Source: DATKCJ01 sp035513275 (lineage in GTDB: Bacteria > Verrucomicrobiota > Verrucomicrobiia > Opitutales > Opitutaceae). Taken from it: a stretch of DNA of 12,208 nucleotides. Numbering within the stretch: position 1 is the first letter of the stretch; every line of letters begins with the position of its first letter. Positions 1-6,086 of this stretch are shown here, piece after piece. Under the pieces are notes generated by a model that saw nothing but the letters and a program-made list of their open reading frames with translations, was not told the DNA's origin and ran no database searches. Location of the stretch: assembly GCA_035513275.1 (NCBI GenBank), contig DATKCJ010000032.1, positions 1-12,208 of the forward strand, given 5' to 3'. Position numbers and translations under genes: made by a program.

Positions 1-3000
1 GGCGTGCTCGGCGACGACGGCCTCATTTACACGAGCCGCAACAGCATACTCGGCGAGCCCCTGTATGGCGTTGAACCGCTGCTCGCCAGCGACCCGAGCA
101 CGAAGTATTCGAACGGCAATGTCCTCAACGAGCTCATCTCAACCCCAGGTGACCTCCAGATCGCGACCATCAATATCTCCGGCGCCCTCAAGAAGACTGC
201 CGATCTCACGCCATTCAGCTACGATCCGGACTGGCACGGCCTCGACGACGAGTATCCGGACGACGCAACAAACACACCATTTGCCGACGACATCATCTTC
301 GGCGGTCTCGGAAGCGACTGGCTGCACGGCGGCTCGGGCGACGACGCGATTTCGGGTGCCGAGGCACTGCGCGAAGCATGGGTGGCGACCTTCGACCCGA
401 ACAGTCCATTCCTTGGGCTCGGTTACGATCAAGTCGGACTTCCTGACGGACCGTGGGTATTCCTTGGAATCGCAACCTACGGAAACATCAATCCCGGCAA
501 CGTGCTAGCCTTCAACCCGGTCGACCTCGACGGCCAGCATCTCAACAACCGCTTCCGCGCCGGCGAATTCTGGTACTACGACGAATACGATCCGCGCCGG
601 AAAATCATGCTCACGGCCGAACTCGTCGACGGTGATTGGGTGTCTTCCCTCTACAAGGGAAGCGATCCCGAAGGCGACGGCGCGCTCGAGTTCCTGCTCA
701 ACTTCGACGAGACCGAGGGGATCATCCGCCCGAGCGTCAATGTGCCGACCAACGGCAAGAACTTCATCGTCACCGGTCCGGTCAACGACGACGGCGCGGA
801 TGTGATCTTCGGCGACAACGGCAACGACTGGCTCGTCGGCGGCACCGGCCGCGACAACATCTACGGCGGCTGGGGCAACGACCTGCTCAACGCCGACGAC
901 AAGCACGACATCAACGACGATGGGACGAAGGAGAACACCGTATCCGACACGCACCCAACCTACGAGGATCGCGCCTATGGTGGAGCGGGCCGCGACGTCC
1001 TGATTGGCAACACAGGCGGCGACCGACTCATCGACTGGGTCGGCGAATACAACAGCTACCTCGTGCCCTTCGCGCCGTTCGGCATGGCGACCGTCAGCCG
1101 CACCGTGCAGCCCTTCCTTCCGGAGTTTCTTTACGCGCTATCGGCAGGCGACGGTGCGGATTTCACACGTTACACCGATGCGATCGGCGACGACGTGCCG
1201 CAGCCAACGAACAACAACCCGAACCCGTCGCGCAACGGTGAGCCGCACGGCGAACTCGGCCTCGTGCTCCAGAAGGACTTCGCATGGCAGGATCAGACCG
1301 GCGCACCATCCGACCCGCAGGCCGGCAACATCCCGGGCGGCCACCGCGACGTGTTGCGCTCTGCCGGATTCAACGACGGCTCCGACGACGGCTTCTTCAT
1401 CGACAGTGGCAAGTGGACCGTAAAGAACGGCGCCTACACCGTGGAGCCGCTGACCAAGGGGAACGACGCGTTGAGCGTCTTCTACGTTGACGACTTCATT
1501 CCGTCCTACTTCGAGGTCCTCGCGACTTTGAACCCGGTGAAGCCGACTGGCGGCTACAAGGCAAACGCCTACATCATTTTTGATTATCAGAGCGAGACCG
1601 ACTTCAAGTTCGCCGGCATCGATGTCTCGACGAACAAGATTGTAATCGGCCACAGGGCGTCGTGGGGTTGGGCGATCGACAAACAGGCTTCTGTTCAGGG
1701 TTCGCTCAGGTCTGGCGTCAACTACAACGTCTTCCTTTCGATCAACGGGAGTTCGGTCACACTGATCGTCGATAACAAGACGACGCTGACGCACGTTTTT
1801 GCCCCGCGGATCGATTCGGACGGAATCGGGCACGGAATCAGCGCGGGCATGGTCGGCCTAGGCGCAGACAATGCGAAGGCAACAATCGACAACATGATCG
1901 TGCAACGCCTCGCGCCGGTGATGACCTACATTCGCGACGTCGACTTCGACTCCGGGCTCGGTGACCTCTTCGATGAACCCGGCTCCGGCTCGTGGAATCT
2001 CGCGGCAGGCCGCTACGACGGCACGGCTGCGAGTGCGACTCCGGCAATTAATCTCTTCACGCCGAGCCCGGCGCCCGCGGCGGTCATCGATTTGTCGACC
2101 GTATTCAATACGACCGGTGCAGGCGGATTCGTGTTCGATTACTACAATCAGAACTCCTTCAAGTTTGTCGCGGTCGACAGCATCGCCGGCACTGTCACGG
2201 TCGGCCACCGCACCGCCAAGGGCTGGTTCACCGACGCCGTTTACACGAACGCAGCGATCAAGACCGCCGCAGCCCAAAGTCTCGGCATCACGCTCAAAGG
2301 CACGACCGTGAGCGTGAAGTGGAACAACTCGCTTGTAATCAGCTTCGCGTTCAACGCGCTCGTCACGGACGGCGCCACGGGCTTGTTGGTCCGCAGCGGC
2401 ATCACCTTCTTCGATTCGGTGAAGTTCCAGACCGACGATGCGGGAATGCCGATCGCACAAGCCGGGGCCACGACGGCGGGTTCCTCGGCCAATGAGGCAC
2501 TAGGAAACGCGTTTGCCTCGGCACTTCCCTCCATCGGGGATTCGCCGGATGTGATTACAGTCTCAACGTCCGCGATTGGCACGCTCACCTCGTTCGTGAC
2601 TAATGGTCCGGTGAGCGGTTCGATCGTAAGCGACCTGCTCGGCAGCTCCACCACCTCGATGCTGGTTAGTGGATTCTCCGGATCCCGCAGCGCGATGATC
2701 CCGATGGTCACATCGGACCTCACGGCGACCGATAGCGCGACGATCTCATTCGCGACTCCGACTCAGACTGCCATTGCGAGCAGGTCTGAAAGGTTGGTCG
2801 GCGATGCCACCCAAAGCTGGACGCTGGCATCAGTGACATTTGATGCTGAGGCACTCTCCACTTCCACGACTCGTGATGTCGCAACGGACTCGGAACAGGC
2901 ATCCGCGGATGAAACCGAAGGCAATGCGGAGCAAATCGAAGCGTCAGGTGCAGCCGATGCGCAGTCTGGAGGGACGACCGTCGGCTCAATTTTTGGCGAG

Positions 3001-3114
3001 CAAATGATGCCCCCCACATCAAACGGGGCTGTTGAGCCTCGCAGGACCCAAGAAGCGCGCCCGGACTCGGAAGATGGAAGTGAGCCCGGGCGTCCGCGGC
3101 CGGAAGAGAATTGA
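1..3114 (+). CDS. Giant RTX-like calcium-binding exoprotein with tandem ConA-like domains (C-terminal part, 5' partial)
   Basis: The reading frame is open from base 1 to TGA at 3112-3114, so the start is upstream; the GTG at 4 is not a credible start. Visible are 1037 residues. Gly/Asp-rich hemolysin-type calcium-binding (RTX-like) motifs occur at about residues 94-119 (FGGLGSDWLHGGSGDD), 264-303 (IFGDNGNDWLVGGTGRD, YGGWGNDLL) and 325-345 (YGGAGRDVLIGNTGGD). Two concanavalin A/laminin G-like beta-sandwich domains follow at about 450-638 and 647-813. They look like tandem duplicates, sharing FDY...FKF...D...GHR...GW at 527-560 and 712-745. Residues 814-1037 are Ser/Thr/Ala-rich, then acidic, then Pro/Arg/Glu-rich. 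RTX repeats bind calcium outside the cell and usually mark type I-secreted surface proteins or adhesins; that role is inferred here. No enzymatic motif was found. The gene faces a convergent exoD-like gene across a repeat-rich spacer. The family call is firm, the function unknown. Confidence 0.85.
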   Translation, partial: GVLGDDGLIYTSRNSILGEPLYGVEPLLASDPSTKYSNGNVLNELISTPGDLQIATINISGALKKTADLTPFSYDPDWHGLDDEYPDDATNTPFADDIIFGGLGSDWLHGGSGDDAISGAEALREAWVATFDPNSPFLGLGYDQVGLPDGPWVFLGIATYGNINPGNVLAFNPVDLDGQHLNNRFRAGEFWYYDEYDPRRKIMLTAELVDGDWVSSLYKGSDPEGDGALEFLLNFDETEGIIRPSVNVPTNGKNFIVTGPVNDDGADVIFGDNGNDWLVGGTGRDNIYGGWGNDLLNADDKHDINDDGTKENTVSDTHPTYEDRAYGGAGRDVLIGNTGGDRLIDWVGEYNSYLVPFAPFGMATVSRTVQPFLPEFLYALSAGDGADFTRYTDAIGDDVPQPTNNNPNPSRNGEPHGELGLVLQKDFAWQDQTGAPSDPQAGNIPGGHRDVLRSAGFNDGSDDGFFIDSGKWTVKNGAYTVEPLTKGNDALSVFYVDDFIPSYFEVLATLNPVKPTGGYKANAYIIFDYQSETDFKFAGIDVSTNKIVIGHRASWGWAIDKQASVQGSLRSGVNYNVFLSINGSSVTLIVDNKTTLTHVFAPRIDSDGIGHGISAGMVGLGADNAKATIDNMIVQRLAPVMTYIRDVDFDSGLGDLFDEPGSGSWNLAAGRYDGTAASATPAINLFTPSPAPAAVIDLSTVFNTTGAGGFVFDYYNQNSFKFVAVDSIAGTVTVGHRTAKGWFTDAVYTNAAIKTAAAQSLGITLKGTTVSVKWNNSLVISFAFNALVTDGATGLLVRSGITFFDSVKFQTDDAGMPIAQAGATTAGSSANEALGNAFASALPSIGDSPDVITVSTSAIGTLTSFVTNGPVSGSIVSDLLGSSTTSMLVSGFSGSRSAMIPMVTSDLTATDSATISFATPTQTAIASRSERLVGDATQSWTLASVTFDAEALSTSTTRDVATDSEQASADETEGNAEQIEASGAADAQSGGTTVGSIFGEQMMPPTSNGAVEPRRTQEARPDSEDGSEPGRPRPEEN

Positions 3115-3162
3115 GCGCGGTTTGGCGACGGGCGCTTCGAGCAGGATGTTTCCCGTATCGCC

Positions 3163-3203
3163 TGTCATCGCGAGCCCGACAAAAGAAGGCGTGGCGATCC
3201 AAC
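3163..3203. repeat. Dispersed palindromic element (TGTCATCGCGAG type)
   Basis: The stretch begins TGTCATCGCGAGCCC and ends GGCGTGGCGATCC. Its arms ATCGC (3167-3171) and GCGAT (3194-3198) are complementary, and the internal GCCC and GGC parts can also pair. The sequence resembles a widely scattered bacterial intergenic palindrome with the general form TGTCATTGCGAG...CGTGGCAATCC. That resemblance is from memory. Only one copy is present in this window, so repetition is not shown here. Confidence 0.5.
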
Positions 3204-3379
3204 TCTTCGACAAACTCGGGGCCTTGCTTGTTGCGACGACTCGGTTGCATGGTGCGTCAGCCCGCGCCGGATGCCCTTTAGCACGCTGAAGCGTCGCGCT
3301 ACTCGCTGGCCGATCATCAGTGGCGTTGGTTGCGACCGCCACGGTGGGAGTGTGCGGCTCCCTGCCGAGATCAATCAGA

Positions 3380-3440
3380 TGTAGGAGCGCGCTCGCGCGC
3401 GATTTCAGAGGTAGGAATCGCCCGCAAGCAGGCTCCTACA
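3380..3440. repeat. Inverted pair of GTAG-led REP-like hairpins (BIME-like 1)
   Basis: Two 24-base units lie in inverted orientation, at 3380-3403 (TGTAGGAGCGCGCTCG...) and 3417-3440. The reverse complement of the second (TGTAGGAGCCTGCTTG...) matches the first at 20 of 24 positions. The spacer is 13 bases. Each unit also folds alone: GTAGGA is followed by GCGCGC-TC-GCGCGC in the first, and by GCCTGC-TT-GCGGGC (one wobble pair) in the second. A GTAG tetranucleotide at the foot of a hairpin is the hallmark of REP elements mobilised by RAYT (TnpA-REP) transposases. No such transposase is in the window. Confidence 0.75.
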
Positions 3441-3527
3441 TGACGAACCAAATGGTGAGCGTCGATTCAGACAACAGTGCGGGTTGAACTCCATGAGTCC
3501 GGCTGAGCCGTATCCATTCAGACGAAT

Positions 3528-3551
3528 GTAGCTGCCGACGTGAGGGGGCAG
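3528..3551 (+). repeat. Single GTAG-led REP-like hairpin
   Basis: GTAG at 3528-3531 is followed at once by a hairpin with stem CTGCC (3532-3536) and GGCAG (3547-3551) and a 10-base loop beginning GACGTGAG. The arrangement is the same as in the flanking REP-like pairs, but no inverted partner with CTAC was found nearby. The inner stem looks partly degenerate. The assignment rests on the GTAG-plus-hairpin layout and on its position among other such units. Confidence 0.5.
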
Positions 3552-3602
3552 TAATACCACCGACCCTTGAAAAGCAGACTGTCAACGGAATCACTCGAGT
3601 CT

Positions 3603-3664
3603 GGTAGCCCGCGATCTCCGAGCGCGGGTTTGTGAATGACCGTCCTCGGAGAGGCCGGGCTACC
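3603..3664. repeat. Inverted pair of GTAG-led REP-like hairpins (BIME-like 2)
   Basis: Outer arms at 3603-3622 (GGTAGCCCGCGATCTCCGAG) and 3645-3664 are inverted copies matching at 17 of 20 positions. The left unit has GTAG (3604-3607) followed by a perfect 6-bp stem, CCCGCG (3608-3613) with CGCGGG (3623-3628), and a 9-base loop. The right unit, read on the minus strand, is GTAGCCCGGCCTCTCCGAGG. It folds through CCTC-TCC-GAGG plus an outer CCG/CGG after one mismatch. This is a different sequence class from the pair at 3380-3440 but has the same GTAG-foot architecture. Confidence 0.7.
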
Positions 3665-3812
3665 GGCGCCGCCGCGCATAGTCCACTTCTTACGGGATGT
3701 TGGTATAAAGACGTTGAACAGCCAGGATCTGCCTCGTTACCTCGGCCGCGACGGAGCATTCGCATCCTCGCTTGCGTCATTGGCGGAGCCGCTCCGGCTT
3801 CGGGATCGCCGG

Positions 3813-4514
3813 TCACCCGAACCACCCAGACCAGATCGACTCGAGGATTTCCGTTCCGAAGAACGCGATGGCACCAAAGAGCGCCAGTGTGAGAACGAAG
3901 AAGGCGGTTCCAACGATCACGACTGCGCCGTCGTTCTCTGTGAGTCCCGCGGCGAGGCAAACGATCGTGACAGCGGGGAAGAAGTTGGAGGTGGGAATTG
4001 GAAGCGGAAGCATCAGAAGCAGGGAACTCGCGGCGATCATGCCTCCGATCGTGGCACGGCCGGGCCAGGAGAGGGTGAGCATCTCCAACCGCGGACGCAT
4101 GAATCGCTCGAGCCAGCGGAGCAGTCGCTCCGCAGCACGAAGGACGGAGCCGAGCATGCGCGGCGGAACCGGGCGCGTGCGAATCCGGCGGGGTAGCTTC
4201 GGCTCCAATCCGAGCGCGAGCCGGATGCCGAGATAGCCGATGATTGCTCCGAGAGGGGTCGATATGCCCAGCATCGGGATCGGCGTGCAGAACGGAATCG
4301 CGAGCAAGAGGATGAAGAGCGAGTAGGCGCGGTCGCGTAGTTCGACCATCAGGCCGTCCAGGGTCACGGCCCCTTCCCGCACTTTGAGGTTGATCGCGTG
4401 CAATTCCTCGGACGGTCGTCGCGCATGGACAGGAGGCGGCCGGTGGGCTGGAAGATGAAGCGGCATGGTTGCGAGACTTCCGAACTGTGCCGGAAGGAGC
4501 GCATCCAAACCCAT
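3813..4514 (-). CDS. exoD: ExoD-family exopolysaccharide-synthesis membrane protein
   Basis: The 233-residue protein matches the ExoD family of small inner-membrane proteins first linked to exopolysaccharide production in rhizobia; the biochemical role is unknown. Features seen: a hydrophilic N-terminus with SEEL at about 35-38; a hydrophobic segment FILLLAIPFCTPIPMLGIST at 67-86; the basic PKLPRRIRTR at 105-114; a second set at 157-192 with LPLPIPTSNFFPA and AAGLTENDG; and a terminal hydrophobic segment at 199-221. The two halves look like an internal duplication, as is usual for the family. The gene follows the symporter gene on the same strand. I chose ATG at 4514, which leaves a 35-base gap. 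An in-frame TTG at 4553 would overlap the upstream stop as TTGA, and an ATG at 4466 is also possible. None has a clear ribosome-binding site. Confidence 0.8.
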   Translation of the reverse strand: MGLDALLPAQFGSLATMPLHLPAHRPPPVHARRPSEELHAINLKVREGAVTLDGLMVELRDRAYSLFILLLAIPFCTPIPMLGISTPLGAIIGYLGIRLALGLEPKLPRRIRTRPVPPRMLGSVLRAAERLLRWLERFMRPRLEMLTLSWPGRATIGGMIAASSLLLMLPLPIPTSNFFPAVTIVCLAAGLTENDGAVVIVGTAFFVLTLALFGAIAFFGTEILESIWSGWFG

Positions 4515-4549
4515 AACCGAGGATTCGCCGGGGCGCGAATCGCTGCGGA

Positions 4550-5881
4550 TCAATCCGTGCGGGGTGCAGGACCGACCGCGGGATCTTCGGATTTCCCTTT
4601 GGAATTTATTTGGTCATCGACGACCGTCGCAGTCACGAGATCCGCGCCGACATTCACCACAGTGCGGCACATGTCCAGTATCCGGTCCGCACCAAGGATG
4701 ATGGCGATGCCGCCGGGATTGATCCCGAATTGCGCGAGCAATCCCGCGATCAACGGCAGCGATCCGCCTGGAATCGCCGCGACCGCAACGGCGCTCATGA
4801 CCGCGAGCATCAGCAGTGTGAATTGTGCCGCGAAGCTGAGATCGATGCCGAAGATCTGCGCGATGAAGAGCACCACGCATCCCTCATAGAGCGCTGTGCC
4901 GCTCATGTTCATCGTGGCGCCTAGCGGGAGCACGAAGCCGGATGTGCTTGGCGAAATCTTCAGCACCTCGCGGCTTACCTGCAGGCTTGTCGGAAGCGTG
5001 GCGCTGGAGGAGCTCGTCGAGAATGCCGTGACGAGCACCGTGCGCACGTCGCGCCAGAACCGCCAGGGCCGGTGCCGCGAGAGCAACATGAGCCACAGCG
5101 ACATCGTGCCGAAGAGATGCAGCGCCATCGTGGCCACGCAGATGAGGACGAACAAACCGAGCGAAGCTAGGATGTCGACTCCCGCCTTCACCACGATGCT
5201 GTAGATCATTGCCGGCACGGCGATCGGCGCGAGGAGGAGTGCATAATGCACGATCTTCGTCATCAGGTCGCAAACGATCTGAAGTCCGGAGCGAAGCTTC
5301 TCGCCGGAGGGTCCGTCCATTTGCGTGCCCGCCGCGCCGACAAGGAGCGCGAACACGATTAGCGGCAGGATCTGGAAATTCACGACCGCCAGCAGGAGGT
5401 TTCGTGGCATGAACATTTCCACGAGCACGGCAAATCCCAGCTTTGGCTGCGCCTCGCCGCGCTGGACGAGCTCGGTCGCCGAGCCGGCAAATTGCTCCAT
5501 GAGCGTATCGCGCGTAGCGGCCGAAATCAGGCTGCCGGGTTCGAAGAGATTCATCGCGAGCAGGCCGAGCGCGACGCCGATCGACATGTTCAGGAAAAAG
5601 AAAAGTGCAGTCCGAACGGCGAGGGGCCCCAGCTTGCTCAACTGGCCGAGCTGGGCGATACCGAGCGCCAGCGAAGCAAACACAAGCGGCACCACGACGA
5701 AGAACAGGAGCCGAAGGAATATCTGGCCAATGGGATCGAGCACCGCAACCGACACCTTTTGGGCCGCGGGGATCACGCTGGGAAGGTAGTTCCCTATTAT
5801 TAGTGTAGCGCAGCCGAGTGCGGCGCCTATTACCAGGCTCCAGAGGATTCTTGATGCCAGTCGGTCTGAGGGTGAGGCCAT
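4550..5881 (-). CDS. Dicarboxylate/amino acid:cation symporter (DAACS/SDF family)
   Basis: This 443-residue integral membrane protein imports acidic amino acids or dicarboxylates with cations (glutamate transporter family, GltPh/GltP/DctA type). Family signatures are clear: the serine-rich HP1 loop STSSSSATLP at 288-297; PLGATMNMSGTALYEG at 319-334; the HP2 region AAIPGGSLPL at 368-377; and the TM8 substrate motif DRILDMCRTVVNVGAD at 399-414. Asp403, Arg406, Asn410 and Asp414 align with GltPh D394, R397, N401 and D405. Arg406 indicates an acidic substrate, and Asp403 favours an amino acid over a plain dicarboxylate. The usual NMDGT motif reads NMSGT (Ser327, codon at 4901-4903), and TM3 differs at matching sodium-site positions (see findings). 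The length is normal. It is probably transcribed with the ExoD-family gene downstream and is divergent from the CNNM-type gene. Confidence 0.9.
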   Translation of the reverse strand: MASPSDRLASRILWSLVIGAALGCATLIIGNYLPSVIPAAQKVSVAVLDPIGQIFLRLLFFVVVPLVFASLALGIAQLGQLSKLGPLAVRTALFFFLNMSIGVALGLLAMNLFEPGSLISAATRDTLMEQFAGSATELVQRGEAQPKLGFAVLVEMFMPRNLLLAVVNFQILPLIVFALLVGAAGTQMDGPSGEKLRSGLQIVCDLMTKIVHYALLLAPIAVPAMIYSIVVKAGVDILASLGLFVLICVATMALHLFGTMSLWLMLLSRHRPWRFWRDVRTVLVTAFSTSSSSATLPTSLQVSREVLKISPSTSGFVLPLGATMNMSGTALYEGCVVLFIAQIFGIDLSFAAQFTLLMLAVMSAVAVAAIPGGSLPLIAGLLAQFGINPGGIAIILGADRILDMCRTVVNVGADLVTATVVDDQINSKGKSEDPAVGPAPRTD

Positions 5882-5910
5882 ATGCTTCGGATGGTGTGGT
5901 GTTTACGATG

Positions 5911-5936
5911 CCGCGGAAGCTGGCCGGCCTCCGCGG
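5911..5936 (-). promoter_or_regulatory. Hairpin in the symporter upstream region
   Basis: A perfect 7-bp stem, CCGCGGA (5911-5917) with TCCGCGG (5930-5936), encloses a 12-base GC-rich loop that contains GGCCGGCC. It lies 30 bases upstream of the symporter ATG, in the 205-base divergent region (5882-6086). It would be in the leader if the transcript starts upstream of it. I recognise no riboswitch or operator class. Elsewhere in this divergent region only a weak promoter-like pair faces the CNNM-type gene: TTGATT at 6037-6042 and TATTGG at 6060-6065, spaced 17 bases. Confidence 0.35.
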
Positions 5937-6086
5937 GGCTGAAAGGGTTGTAGAGGTTTCGGGGTATTTTCACATCCAAATAGTTGAAAGGCAGCCACCT
6001 GGGCGCGACCAAGTAGAGACGAGAGAGCCTAATCGGTTGATTTGGAGTTCGGCAGGCCATATTGGTATCGCCCTTCAAATTGGTCC

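Larger units (their letters stand above)
3115..3812. other. Repeat-rich non-coding spacer between convergent genes
   Basis: About 700 bases separate the stop of the giant exoprotein gene (plus strand) from the stop of the ExoD-family gene (minus strand). I see no credible gene: the short open frames here have no family motifs and cross the repeats. The spacer contains one dispersed palindrome near 3163-3203 and five GTAG-led hairpin units between 3380 and 3666, annotated separately. A small hairpin, CGGAG-CCG-CTCCG at 3784-3796, lies just past the ExoD stop in the minus direction. It has no T-tract, so it is only a weak terminator candidate. Nothing recognisable was found at 3204-3379 or 3665-3783. 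Confidence 0.75.

Noticed and set aside
4..6. GTG at position 4 as start of the exoprotein
   Set aside because: The frame is open to the window edge and there is no signal or N-terminal domain, so the gene is truncated by the window.
1138..2460. Two long minus-strand open frames (231 and 200 residues) opposite the exoprotein gene
   Set aside because: The plus-strand frame has unmistakable RTX and ConA-like content, and the antisense products have no recognisable motifs.
3032..3289. Plus-strand 85-residue frame overlapping the exoprotein end
   Set aside because: It is a frame-shifted read of the exoprotein tail running into the TGTCATCGCGAG palindrome; its sequence is explained by the repeat.
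3703..3710. GTATAAAG, a -10-like sequence on the plus strand
   Set aside because: There is no matching -35 and no plus-strand gene follows before the convergent ExoD-family gene.
3436..3960. Minus-strand 174-residue frame through the spacer
   Set aside because: It runs through several hairpin repeats and into the ExoD-family gene in another frame, with no conserved motif. I also looked for transposase remnants here and saw none.
3772..4236. Plus-strand 154-residue frame opposite the ExoD-family gene
   Set aside because: The minus-strand frame has the ExoD-type hydrophobic pattern; this one is a low-complexity Arg/Ser-rich shadow.
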